Below are positions 48,641 to 60,601 of a DNA stretch of 64,000 nt, piece by piece. Location: contig NW_003314310.1 in NCBI RefSeq assembly GCF_000143415.4, positions 1,180,611 to 1,244,610 of the forward strand. The letters are read 5' to 3'. The translations under genes and the position numbers were made by a program. Within the stretch, counting starts at the first letter, position 1; each line of letters begins with the position of its first letter. The DNA comes from Selaginella moellendorffii. Taxonomy: Eukaryota; Streptophyta; Lycopodiopsida; Selaginellales; Selaginellaceae. The notes under the pieces are model-generated. The model had not been told where the DNA came from. It made no database searches and saw only the letters and a program-made list of their open reading frames with translations.

Positions 48641-51600
48641 AGTGACTAAATTTTTCATTCTACTTTAGTCACTTAACCATACCTTCGACCATTTGGAGGA
48701 GTTTCATTCACAACCTCCATAAATCCAATTCAAGACTTAGGCTTGCTCGCCCCAAAAATGACATTCATGCCACTCAACCTTTGCACTTGGTCCAAGTGCT
48801 CCACGTGTCCGATCCCATGATCAACACCCCAAGGTACCACCAACATACCAGCCTATTACGCTAGGCTATGCCCATTCATCTTGGCCACATCGGTGGTCCA
48901 ACACCACCTGCATTGCAATCCCGTCTTTCCAAGACTAGCCATCCGACCATGAGTGGTCATCTCAGATCCACTCCTTAGCATCCTTAAGATGCCCACAGAC
49001 ATGGGGAATAGCCTTCCCCAATATCTCCTTTCCAGTCCCCACTAAATCCCTTTTTGTCCTTGGCCATGTTCGCCAACACTGCCACTAGATCAAGGACCAC
49101 GGGCCTGACCATTAAGTCCCACTGTCCTCTAGGACTTCCTCACTGTGTGACTGTGTCCTTGGTCACCACACCAGAGGGCTACTCCTCTTCCTTTCCACAA
49201 TCTGGGACTTTGGGATAACATTTCGAAACTTACGTGGCCCTTATGGGTACTCTCCCCGCCTTCTGCCTTTAGATGCTCTAGCCATGGGCTTAGAGCGAGG
49301 TTCCGTTGAGCCACACCAAGTATCCAAGTAGGTAGTGCCACCCACACTTGGACTGGAAGCATCGGCTAGTCGATCTCCCGGGGGAATTAGAGCCGGCTCT
49401 TGAATACTTCACCAAGCTACCCCGCTTGTCGGTCCATGTTCACTCTAGTCTTGGACTTCCCAGTGGTCAGCTCATCACCCAACACTTGGGTATAGCCTTC
49501 TTGGGCCAAACTAGCCTTTCCTGGCCAAATTGGCTCCACTACAATCCTCCCCCTTGCTATACTTTTGGAGCTCGGACTCGGACTCGGACTCGGCCTCGGT
49601 CTCGGCCTCGGCCTTGGTCCTGGTCTCGGTCTCGGTCCCGATCTCGGTCTCGGTCTCGGTCCCAGTCTCGGTCTCGACCTCAGACTCCATCTCAGGTCCT
49701 TCTCGGACTCCATCTCGGATTCCATCTCGGGTCCATCTCGGACTCCATCTCGGACTCCATCTCAGGTCCATCTCGGACTCCAACTCGGGTCCATCTCGGA
49801 CTCCATCTCAGACTCCATCTCGGACTCCATCTCGGATCCATCTCAGACTCCATCTCAAACTCCATCTCGGTCCATCTCGAACTCCATCTCAGACTCCATC
49901 TCAAACTCCATCTCGAACTCTGTCTCGGTCCATCTCGGACTCCATCTCAGACTCCATCTTAGACTCCATCTCGGGTCCATCTTGGACTTCATCTCGGACT
50001 CTGTCTTGGTCCATCTCAGACTCCATCTCGAACTCCATCTCGGGTCCATCTCGGACTCCATCTCGGACTCCGTCTCGGTCCTTTCTAGGTCCCATTTTAG
50101 AGCCTTGCTTATTGCTCGCTTTGTGCTCATTCCTTGAGCACTTTGTTGGGAGTTCCACTCCCGCTCTCGACCTTTCAAGTTGGAGTTTTTAATCCAAACA
50201 TGTTACGCTCGTTTGGCTTTCGCTTTGGCCACTACCACGTGGTGCCCTTTCGGCTCCACTTTAGGGCTTAGGGATTTTGTGTTTCACAACTCCACCACCC
50301 ATAAACAAAGTTCAATATCCTCATCGAACAGTAAACCATTTTTATAAAGTAATACCAACATGTATTACCCTTTCCATCCTTAGCACCTAATCAATATCCG
50401 TCAATGGTCTGACACCGAAGGCTCACCATGCCTTCTCCATCCTCTAAGGCACATAGCCTCTCTGACATGGAGACTCAATCGATCACCTATGGTGGTTCTT
50501 TCCCTTTCATTGGTTTAGTGTTTGCTAAACCTGTTAGAGGCACCTCCTCTATCTCAATCCCGCTACTCACTCCTGAGTAGCCTCAGTTCCTATTGATATA
50601 AACTTGCACTCTGGAACTTTTAAATTTGACTTGTTAGAGTCAATTTCCTAAGTGTCTCCAGCACTTTACATTGCACATATTGCACAACTCCACTTCCCAT
50701 CTTTGGAAGTTTTCTGTTTGAGGGCACTATCATCCTCTTTCTCATTTTATGCGACCTTTGGCACTAAGTTCCAGTTATCTTAATTCGTGCTAGGGCTACC
50801 CACGTCCCTATCATTTGGCTACTTTACTGCTTTTTGCCTTTGGAGCTTCCACTTTCGCCAAATCGAAGCAATTAGGAATTCATCCATGGAAACACATTGC
50901 CTTTCCCACAATTCGTTAGCATCTAACACATTAATGTTCTTGGCCTAACTTTGCGTTTTGGATTCTTTCTCATGATTCCCATGTCTCTTTTCTTAGCCAC
51001 TAGTCTTTTGCTCTTATCCTTGATTGTTGCACTTAGCAACATTGGATTGCTACCTCCATTCTCGAGATATCCTTTCGGTTCCATAGCAAAGACTTTGTTT
51101 TGCTAAGTCTAGAGGGTGTTCACCTTTAATAAGTCTCTTTAGCATTTTCTATTGTGGGCTTTATCCCTAGCCCAACTTTATGACCCTCCCATGGGTCTTT
51201 TATAGAGATTACTTTCTTCGGACTCACTATGCTATTGCATTGCCACAAATCATTTCCATTAGGTGTTCTTTCCACTTGGTCACTTTGACCAAGCCACACC
51301 ATCATCAATAGTTCAATTCAACACTTTGAATTAGGAACTTTATTGTTGCGAATGTGACTTCGGGTATCGAAAAATATTTAATGACCAGTTTCTCAACTAG
51401 CTTGAGTGGAGACCATAAAAGGGACCAGTAGTACCGACCTCCTGCCGTCGTGGCAGTAAGAAAATGGCACAGGTTCGATTCCCATTGATTAGTGGCTACT
51501 TAAAAATATAATATACCCTTAAGCAAAGTATATTCCTACCCCTAAATTTGAAATCGTACGTATTAGACATCCATGTGTACATCCTTCCTTTTGTGTGGAG

Positions 51601-51797
51601 TATCCACGGACGAAGGTATCCACCGTGGGACTGTGGTATGGGTGGATGATTAGTTGCCTCACATGGAATAACTGGTTTACACAATGGAAGGATTGGTAGA
51701 TTGAGTGCGGAAATGGAGGTGTTGGTTCCCCCTGGCTCAGTAGGGGTTGTTAGTCAATAGTCAATGAGGACATTGACATCTCTGAAGGGGGGGTGAG
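48641..51797. mobile_element. Degenerate retrotransposon/LTR sequence in minus orientation
   Basis: No coding gene. The segment about 49330-50330 shares landmarks, in the same order and orientation, with the LTR of element C (58620-59340): Pro/Leu-like CT-rich text, the phrase CTATACTTTTGGA, a CTCGGA minisatellite, then ACAACTC[C/T]ACCACCCATA. It is therefore an old diverged LTR of that family, perhaps a solo LTR. 50350-51797 is CT-rich and unrecognised. Confidence 0.5.
49571..50080 (+). repeat. CTCGGA-type minisatellite, copy 1
   Basis: About 510 nt of imperfect 6- and 12-nt units: CTCGGACTCGG at the left passing into TCGGACTCCATC units to the right. All six frames stay open over long stretches as a repeat artefact. 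Confidence 0.9.
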
Positions 51798-51959
51798 TGT
51801 AGTGCATGTGATCATGGGATGAGATTTAGATATACTGTCACCATAGATCCTTAGAACTTTGGGGGATAAATGGCGATAAAATAGCCACTAAGGGCTCTCT
51901 CATCAAGCAATTGCCCCTTTTCCAATTGGCTTAAGGGGAGAGAGATAAACTGCACTATA
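51798..51959 (+). repeat. 5' LTR of element A
   Basis: About 162 nt beginning TGTAGTGCA and ending TGCACTATA, imperfect inverted termini of the TG..CA type. It is directly followed by TTTGGTATTGGAG, the decayed primer-binding site. Confidence 0.55.
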
Positions 51960-53639
51960 TTTGGTATTGGAGAAATTGTCTCAGCAATTCCTATCCAACT
52001 TTTGTCGGATTTTCTTACTCAAGTTGCATACACAGAGACTTTTCTAGTACATCCTAAGTGACCTGTGTAGGATTAGTTGGATAGCACCATTCAGTAAGAA
52101 CGTTGTATGCATGTTTAGTTACTGATAGAGGCATGCATACAACTAGCAGGATGGTGAAGAAAAACCATGCTGATAATGCTAAAACCTCTAGACAGGCGAA
52201 TCGAGAGAAGGAAACTCCTGCTAGAGATGTTGCGGAAGAGGTTGAGGCCAAGTCGGAAGAGCAAGAGCCAGATGCTGCGGTGTTGCAGCGTACAGCTTAG
52301 GAAGTCGAGATCGAGAATTTGCGAAGGGAGATTCGCAAATTGAAGAAGGAGGCATGCGGGACTATCAAGTTTTGGAGGACTGGGTCTATGATATGGAAAA
52401 CTATTTCATAGCGGCAGACGTAGATGATCGTATGAAAGTTGCGTGCGCGCAATCCTTTCTCACCGATCATGCCAAAACTTGGTGGCGCCAGGTATGTGCT
52501 GAAAAAGGGCAGACTAGAAGTTGGACCAAGATGCGGTCTCGTATCTATAAGGAATACTTGCCGGATGATCTTGGTCTAAGACTTCGCGCGGAGCTGCGGC
52601 AGTTAAAGTAGCGAGGGGATCTCATGCATTACGTTAATGCGTTTGCTCAAAAGTGCATTATGATTGCAAATATGAGTGACGAAGATGCTCGAAGTTATTT
52701 CTTGGAGGGTTTAAGTTCACTTTCTCGTAATGAGATTTTGAAGTTTAAGCCAAGGACGTACCTAGAGTGTAAGGAGGCAGTGCAGCAAGTTGCCTTTAGT
52801 CACTCGCTCATGGAACAATATCAGCAACCGTATGCTGGTAACTCGGACAAGAATAGGAATTCTGGAAATAAACAAGGTGATCGGAAATAGAGGGTGGAAA
52901 GTAGGTTCTACCCTGGAGGCTCACAAGTAACAGTTAATAAAGGTGGTGGTGGTTGGAGACCACCAGTAGCTTCTTTTGGTCCTAGGCCCTCTATTCCTCC
53001 TCCTAGTGGGTACAAGCAGTAACAACCTGCAAAACCTACTCCTAGCGGAATAGGTAGTGTGGGTCATTGTTTCCATTGTGGAGAGTCGGGATATAGGTCC
53101 TCGAAATGTCCCAATAAGCATAAGACAAGGTCTCAGGTTAATGTCATGAGGGAAGACGGTGGTGGTGAAGCTGAAGGGGTTGACGAGTTGGTCAATGCAG
53201 ACTATGAGGAAGAAGAGGTGAGTAACTTTCGTTGCTTTCCTCAAGCTTTTCTTGCAGTCAATGCAAATACTGATCCGTTGATGTATCTGGTAAGCTTTGT
53301 CCATGGACACCGAATCCGAGTGATGATTGACATGGGAGCTACACACAACGTGATATCCGAAGACTTAGTTAAGTTGTTAGGATTGAATGCTGAGCAAATG
53401 TCATGCACTTCCGGTTTGTGGAAGGTGGGCAAGTAACTAGAAATTTTGTGAGTGATGTTCTAATAAAGATATCCAAGTGGAAAGAAAGAGTGGACTTGGT
53501 AGTGTTGAAGATACCAGATTTTCAGATGGTGTTTGGTATGGACTTCTTCAACAAATATATAAAAGGGATTTATGGTGCTGGACAAAGTCATATCACATTG
53601 AAGTCCGAAGGATGACCTGATGTGTCCTTCCAGTTGCAT
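51960..53639 (+). pseudogene. Element A: gag-protease part of a Ty3 retrotransposon, truncated
   Basis: Plus-strand copy with a PBS at 51961-51971 resembling the initiator-Met tRNA complement. Gag pieces start at about 52109, with an internal deletion near 52345 relative to copy B and a stop at 52608-52610. The zinc knuckle CFHCGESGYRSSKCP lies at about 53070. The protease active site has become DMGAT at about 53330, and a 4-nt deletion near 53400 shifts frame. Homology ends at about 53639, where the sequence switches to minus-strand integrase. Inactive. No reverse transcriptase is present in this copy. Confidence 0.8.
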
Positions 53640-56600
53640 ATTGGAGTCATCTCTTCGGGAAGACCATGAACCCGCACTACTTCATGGAAAAAGAGCTTTG
53701 CTGCTTGTTTTGCATTTACTGTTCCCACAGTTGGAATGAAGTGTGCAATCTTCGACAACTGATCTACAACCACCATTAAAGTATCATAACCCTTGGACTT
53801 CGGCAAGCAAGTGACAAAATCAAGTGTCACACTTTGAAATGGCCATGCCGGTGCTGGAATGCACTGCAACTTTCCAGCCTGCTTCTCAGTTCTACGCTTA
53901 CATTGCTGGCATATAGGGTAGGAACAAATATAATCCGCTACATCACCTTCCATACTAGACCAGAAAAATCCCTTTTTCAATGAAGCCAAAGTCTTTCGCT
54001 TTCCACCATGTCCCGCTGCCAGAACATCATGATGTTCCCGCAGAAATAATTGCTAAAGATCCTTAGAGGGAAGATACAATCTTTTTTGCTTATAGAATAT
54101 AAGCCCATCCCGAACTGAGAAGTGAAGCTTTGCATTGGTGCGACTAGCAACTTTTGTTGCTTCGCTACCAGGGCTTTACTTCAACAACCCTGCACGGCAT
54201 AAGATTGCTTTTGCCAATGGATCACTTCCATATGAAGCCCGAACGTCTTCCAACTAGTCCGAACTGATTGCCGATATTTCCCGGAACTGAGCTTGACGAC
54301 TCAACACATCCGGAACAATATTGTCTTTATTAGGTTTATATATGATTTCAATATCATATCTAGCAAGCTTCTCTTGCCAACAAGCCTGCTTCGGCGTAAG
54401 CTTAGGCTGCGTAGCAAAGTAGCTTAATGTGTTAGTATCTGTATAAACCTTGGTGTGTCCACCCAAGTAGTGTCTCCAGTGTTCCAGGGCCGACACTATA
54501 GCAAACATTTCTTTCTCATGCGTTGGCCATCTTCGTTGGGTTTCATCCAATTTCTTGGAATAGAACGCAACGGGACAACCATGTCACTCTAGCGTAACAC
54601 CAACCTCTTTGTCACAATCTTGCTGTAACACGGCACCAATAACATAACCAGATGCATCACAATGCACTTCGAAGGGTTTATCAAGATCTGGGATCCTAAG
54701 AACAGGAACCGTAGTCAAGATCTCCTTCAACTATACAAAAGCACGCTGACAAGTTGGTGTCTAGTGAAACGGAATACTACTCTTCGTCAACTCAGTCAAC
54801 GAAAGAGCAATTCTTACAAAATTGTGGACAAACTTGTGATACTATCCTGCCAAACCGAGAAAGGAACGAACATTTGATATAGTGGTCGGAACTTCCTAGG
54901 ACTTCACTGCTTCCACCTTCTTTGGATCGACCTCAATCACGCCACCACCAACTATATGTCCGAGAAAGTTTACGTGCAATTGTCCAAAAGCGCATTTACT
55001 TTCCTTAGTATACAGTTTGTGTTCGCGCAACTTCTGAAACACCAGCTCCAAGTGTTTCAAATGATCCTCCAACGTTTCGCTAAAGACTAGAACATCGTCA
55101 ATATATAGGACAACAAATGCGTCCAAATAATCTCCGAATATTCTATCCATCATAGTGTTGAACGTTGCCGGAGCATTGCATAACCCAAACGGCATGACAA
55201 GGAACTCATAAGATCCATACCGAGTCTTAAAGGCTATTTTCTCCACATTTTGATCAGCCACCCGTATTTGATGATACCCAGACCGCAAATCAAGTCGTGT
55301 AAAATACTTAGCCTTTAAGAGTTGGTCAAACAAGTTATCAATGCGAGGCAAAGGATAACTGTTCTTAACTGTGATCTTGTTAAGTTCCCGATAGTCAATA
55401 CAGATCCTCATGGTTCCATCCTTTTTCATAACAAAAAGGACTGGCGCTCCATAAGGTGACTTGCTGGGTCGGATATGACCTTTGTCAAGAAGCTCCGTGA
55501 GTTGCTTCTTGAGTTCAGCCATCCCCTTGATGTTCAACAGATATAGAGCTTTCGTAAGTGGTTTAGAACCTAGAATAACCTCAATCCGATGATCAACCTC
55601 ACGGCTAGGAGGTAGCCCTAGCGGCAAATCCTATGGAAAGATATCTTGATTCCTCGCCAACAACTCCAATATCCTCTTTGGTATAGGATCAACCCCGTCA
55701 CTAATTCGAACTGAGTCACTAATTCCCTCAACTTCCATCACTTGAACCCAAAAGGTCCGACATCCCCTCTTAACTGCTTTTTGAGCGGCCCTTGTAGTCA
55801 AGAACTTTCCATCCCAATCCTTTGAGGAACGCTTTTGCAACTGGAAGGACACATCGGGTCGTCCTTCGGACTTCAATGTAATACAACTTTGTCTAGCACC
55901 ATAAATCCCTTTTATATATTTGTTGAAGAAGTCTATACCAAACACCATCTGAAAATCTGGTATCTTCAACACTACCAAGTCCACTCTTTCTTTCCACTTG
56001 GATATCTTTATTAGAACATCACTCACAAACTTTCTGGCTACTTGCCCACCTTCCGCAAACCGGAAGTGCATAGGCGACATTTGCTCAGCATTCAATCCTA
56101 ACAACTTAACTAAGTCTTCAGATATCACGTTGTGTGTAGCTCCCGTGTCAATCATCACTCAGATTCAGTGTCCATGGACAAAGCCTACTAGATACATCAA
56201 CGGATCAGTGTTTGCATTGACTGCAAGAAAATCTTGAGGAAAGCAACGAAAGTTACTCACCTCTTCTTCCTCATAGTCTGCATTGACCAACTCGTCAACC
56301 CCTTCAGCTTTACCACCACCGTCTTCCCTCATGACATTAACTCGAGACTTTGTCTTATGTTTTCCGAGGACCTATGTCCCGACTCTCCACAATGGAAACA
56401 ATGACCCACACTAGGAGTAGGTTTTGTAGGTTGCTACTGCTTGTACCCACCAGGAGGAGGAACAGAGGGCCTAGGACCAGAAGAAGCTGTTGGTGGTCTC
56501 CAACCACCATCACCTTTATTAACTGTTGCTTGTGAGCCTCCAAAGCAGAACCTACTTTCCACCCTTTATTTTCAATCACCTTGTTTATTCCCAGAATTCC

Positions 56601-57656
56601 TATTCTTGTCCAAGTTACCAGCATACGGTTGCTGATATTGTTCCATGAGCGAGTGACTAAAGGCAACTTGCTGCACTGCCTCCTTACACTCTAGGTACGT
56701 TTTTGGCTTAAACTTCAAAATCTTATTACAAGAAAGTGAATTTAAACCCTCCAGGAAATAACTCCGAGCATCTTCGTCACTCATATTTGCAATCATAATG
56801 CGCTTCTGAGCAAACGCATTAACGTAATGCATGAGATCCCCTCGCTGCTTTAACCGCCGTAGCTCCATGCGAAGTCTCAGACCAAGATCATCCGGCAAGT
56901 ATTCCTTACAGATACGAGACCGCATCTTGGTCGAACTTCTAGTCTGCCCTTTTTCAGCACATACCTAGCGCCACCAAGTTTTGGCATGATTGGTGAGAAA
57001 GGATTGCGCGCACACAACTTTCGTACGATCATCTACGTCTGCCGCTATGAAATAATTTTCCATATCGTAGACCCAGTCCTCCAAAACTTGATAGTCCCGC
57101 ATGCCTCTAAAGTTGGGTGGTTTCGGAGGCTTGAATTTTGAAACTCGTGCAACCGGGGGCAGCTACAGAACTTCATTGTCCTCATAACTTGAAGAGGAGT
57201 CTGGTTGCTTAGGCTTAGCTAGTTTAGCTGCCTCAGTTTTTTTCTTCCTCTTCTTATTCTCCTTCTTCAATTTGCAAATCTCCCTTCGCAAATTCTTGAT
57301 CTTGACTTCCTGAGCCGTACACTGCAACACCGCAGCATCTGGCTCTTCCTCTTTCGACTCAGCCTCAGCCTCAGCCTCTTCCGCAACATCTCTAGTAGGA
57401 GTTTCCTCCTCTCGATTCGCCCGTCTAGAGGTTTCAGCGTCATTAGCACGGTTCCTCTTCACCATCCTGCTAGCTGCATGCATGCCTCTATCAGTAACTA
57501 AACATGCATACAACGTTCTTACCGAATGGTGCTATCCAACTAATCCTACACAGGTCGCTTAGGATCTACTAGAAAAGTCTGTGTGTATGCAACTTGAGTC
57601 AGAAAATCCAACAAAAGTTGGATAGGAATCGCTAAGACAATTTCTCTGATACCAAA
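53640..57656 (-). pseudogene. Element B: gag-pol of the same Ty3 family, inverted, defective
   Basis: Minus-strand copy read right to left: PBS TGGTATCAGAG (complement at 57644-57654, initiator-Met tRNA type), gag 57513 to about 56355 with zinc-knuckle region, protease about 56158-55631 with IDTGATH, reverse transcriptase 55627-54896 with LYIDDVL, RNase H 54550-54254, and integrase 53989-53640 ending before the second and third catalytic residues. Several in-frame stops (for example between protease and RT) look like C-to-T changes. No chromodomain and no 3' LTR remain. Order gag-PR-RT-RH-INT is that of Ty3 (Metaviridae). Confidence 0.85.
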
Positions 57657-57887
57657 TGTAGCACACATGAATTTGGAGTCACGCTACAAAATGAGGGTCC
57701 GGTACGATCCCACGAGCACCAGCTCCCCGTATCTAGCACCTGCACGCAAAATGGTGCCAGACTCCGTCTGACACCATTTTACGTGCAGGTACTGGATATG
57801 GGGAGCTGGTGCTTGTGGGATCGTACTAGACCCTTGTTTCGTAGCGCGACGGGTTTGGAGTTCGGCTCCAAATTTAGGTGCACTACA
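57657..57887 (-). repeat. 5' LTR of element B, carrying a foldback insertion
   Basis: Bounded by TGTAGCACA at 57657 (adjacent to the PBS) and GCACTACA ending 57887, inverted TG..CA termini like those of element A. Most of its length is the palindromic insert at 57678-57850. Confidence 0.5.
57678..57850. mobile_element. Foldback/MITE-like palindrome
   Basis: Two arms of about 85 nt (57678-57763 and 57765-57850) are near-perfect inverted repeats, with ends GTCACGCTAC and GTCGCGCTAC, shared GGTACGATCC/AGTACGATCC and a tiny loop near 57764. TTTGGA flanks both sides (57672-57677 and 57854-57859), compatible with a target-site duplication though offset by 3 nt on the right. A non-autonomous terminal-inverted-repeat element is the likeliest origin. 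Confidence 0.75.
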
Positions 57888-58047
57888 CTTGTCCGTTAAC
57901 CTTACAAGGATATAAGCTCTATTTCGTTAAAGTGGGAATTGTCATTATCCCACTTGTAAAATAAGGTTTCCAAACCTTTATATAGTTATAAATATAACAA
58001 AATTCAACTGCATTGAGGCATATGCCATTTTATTTTAAACAAGGAAA

Positions 58048-59670
58048 TGTCTACTCAATCACTTCTCCTCCCCCTGCCACTGCTTCACCTCTCTCTTCTC
58101 CTTGTCATCGTCGTCCAATTTCTTTCCATCCTTTTAATATTGGCTCAGTTGTGTAAGCCACAAATTTTTCCTTTCCAATTTGCCAGCTTACCTCGCCTAT
58201 CCGTCCAACACCGCCTTGGCTTTTGCTAAGTTCCCTTGCCAAGGTTCTCGCCTATGGTACCAGCTCCTACTTGATCTCAGCTACTCACTGCACGAGCAAC
58301 GGAGTGTTAGCCACCATCCACGGATTCCCAAATCACTCCCAATCCCCCTCCCCAGGTTAGACTGGACTTAAGGTTCGGCTACACTCCCCGCAAGCACAAG
58401 CAGCCAAGCACACCAAGCTTCCAGGTTCCTAACATCCTTTGGTACCACAAGACTTGATCATGGGACCCTCTAAATCCCAAGTCTTGAGTGCAACACTTGC
58501 TTCGGGACGCTGGGGCGAAACACCGTGGCCTAGCGGCCCGGTATGGGTACCTCTCGCACCCCACTTCCATCCCGAAGGAAGGCCCAAGCCCCTAGGAAGG
58601 GCGAGGACCAATGAGCCGCATGGTACTCAAGTGGGGCACCACTCCACTTGAGCCGGGAGCACCGCAATCGGTTTCCCTTTTGGGAGTGGGAGCTGCTCTT
58701 GAGCACTTCCTTGGATGGCCCCTCCGGCACCAACCAAGTCCATGCTCACTCCCACCCAAGGCCCCTCGGTCCCAATCCCAACCTCAAGTCAGTTTGGGAG
58801 CCCCACTGGAGAGTCCCTTCTAAACTGGTTCCTGGACCTCACTATCCCTACTATACTTTTGGAACCCCTTGCAGCCCCCCCCCCCCCCTGGGAGACGCAC
58901 GCTTTGGGCTTTCACCCCTTGACCCGTATTAGTATTTGGACTTAGTCTCTGGCTCGATCTCGGACCCGATTTCGGATCCGACTTCGGATTCGGGTTCGGA
59001 CTCGATCTCGGACTCGATCTCGGACCCGATCTCAGACCCGACCTCGGACTCGACCTCGGACTCGGTCTCGGACCCGATTTCGGATCTCGGACTCCGTCTC
59101 GAACTCGGTCTCGAACTCGGACTCGAACTCGGTCCCCGAGTCGGTCTCGGACTCGATTCCGGACTCGATCTCGAACTCGGTCCTAGAGTCGGTCTTGGAC
59201 TCGATCTTCGACTTGGTCCCATCCGATGAACTCTTTGTCATTTTGGTCATGTTTTCGGGGTTCTTTTAGCCTACGACACCTCGGCGAGTTGGTTCTTTAC
59301 AACTCTACCACCCATAGAAGAAGTTCGATGCCCACATTGAACGTCTCGTTTTATCCTACGACTTGTTGACCATGTCTCCGGGGGCATCCCCCCACTTAGC
59401 GGTGTGCCTAAGTTAGCCTCCCTGGCCAAGAGCCCATGACAACGGAATATAGGTGTCCCTATACTCCTCACCTCACCATGCCCTAGTATAGGGTCGGGAC
59501 TTGAACCCAACCTTGCTTTACTAGGGGGTTGGGACTCGAACCCAACCTCCGTAGAATACGTCTACGGATTCGACATCCCCGCAGGGAGTCGGGCGTAGCT
59601 CCCTACGCCTGGTCGACCTAGCTAACCCATGCTAATTAGCTTACCTTCGGCGCGCCTTCGGGTCCCAACA
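58048..59670 (-). repeat. 3' LTR of element C (boundaries tentative)
   Basis: The right edge reads CCCAACA at 59670 (TGTTGGG in element orientation), just beyond the pol stop. A matching TGTC at 58048 would give a 1.6-kb LTR. It holds a 14-nt C run at 58875-58888 and the CTCGGA minisatellite. The left boundary is a guess based on the TG..CA rule. Confidence 0.4.
58952..59220 (+). repeat. CTCGGA-type minisatellite, copy 2
   Basis: About 270 nt of CTCGGACTCGAT and CTCGGACCCGAT units, inside the LTR of element C, matching the unit type at 49571-50080. Confidence 0.9.
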
Positions 59671-60085
59671 TATGCCATTGCTCAACTTCTCAAATTGATA
59701 CTTTTAATTGAACTTTGCATAAGTACATAGAGTTCTGCCATGCAGAAATTCCTCCACTAGATCTCGCGCGTTCGCTAGGTTCTCCTCTGGTTCCCATGTT
59801 GCTTCGCAGTGTGGAAATCCTTTCCACTTCACATGGAACTCTCTCACCTCGCGTCCGTATCGCTTGCTCTTGCGCGCATTGAGGATGGCCTCGACTTCGT
59901 ATTCCTCCTCCCCTTGGATAACCTCAGGTAAAGGTCTTACTTGGTCCTTGCGAAGCGGATCCTCAAAATACGGCTTGAGTAAGTTCACGTGGAACACGGG
60001 ATGCATCTTCCCCATCTCTCGAGGAAGTCGGAGACGGTAAGCCACTTTACCAATTCGAGCCTCAATCTCGTAAAGCCCCGCGAAC

Positions 60086-60137
60086 CTGCTTAAGGAACTC
60101 AAGATCAATTCATTTACAGGAATACATGCATTTTTAC
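60086..60137 (-). other. Intron-like 52-nt insertion before the chromodomain of element C
   Basis: In element orientation AAAG|GTAAAAATG ... CTTAAGCAG|GTTCG. Removal joins KLTQR to FAGLYEIEARIG in frame (phase 2). The insertion itself contains stops. Confidence 0.75.
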
Positions 60138-60554
60138 CTTTGGGTCAACTTCCGGCTGATCCCACTTGGTAGCCTGAGGTTCTTGGTGTTCAGCCACACC
60201 TTCTCCCCAACTTGGAACTCCACATCTCGACGCTTTTGGTTCGCGTACTTAGTTTGCCTTTGTTGAGCCCGTTCCAAGGAATCCCTCACTAGATTCCAAA
60301 TGTTGAGTCTTTCCGCCGTGAATGCCTCCACTGCGGGTAACTCTCCATGATACTCGGCCACGCCGAGTTCCACAGGACCTTCAATAGCTCGCCCATTGAT
60401 GACTTCCCATGGACTCACCCGATGCTCGAATGTGGTGAGTTGTTATAACACATTTCCGCAAGTCCCAAATGACTTACCCAGTCGGTCTGGTCTCCCGAGA
60501 CATAGCATCGCAAATAATCCTCCAGCTGCCTATTCACCCTTTCCGTTTGTCCAT

Positions 60555-60601
60555 CTGTCAAGAAGTGTTAGTGTCATCAATCTTGACTCAATACCCATTA
60601 C
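60555..60601 (-). other. Intron-like 47-nt insertion in the integrase core of element C
   Basis: In element orientation ACAG|GTAATGGG ... CACTAACACTTCTTGACAG|ATGG. Removal joins YHPQT to DGQTERVNRQLED (phase 1), exactly the invariant integrase block. It contains two stops and a CTAAC branch-like motif 13 nt from its end. Confidence 0.8.

Noticed and set aside
49348-50192. Several 200-codon Ser/Asp- or Arg/Pro-rich open frames
   Set aside because: All come from the CTCGGA minisatellite, which is open in most frames. The translation is pure repeat.
58021-59679. TATGCCATT on both sides of the element C LTR taken as a target-site duplication
   Set aside because: The right copy lies inside the element (between pol and LTR), so it cannot be a target duplication. 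It may be coincidence or an old partial duplication.
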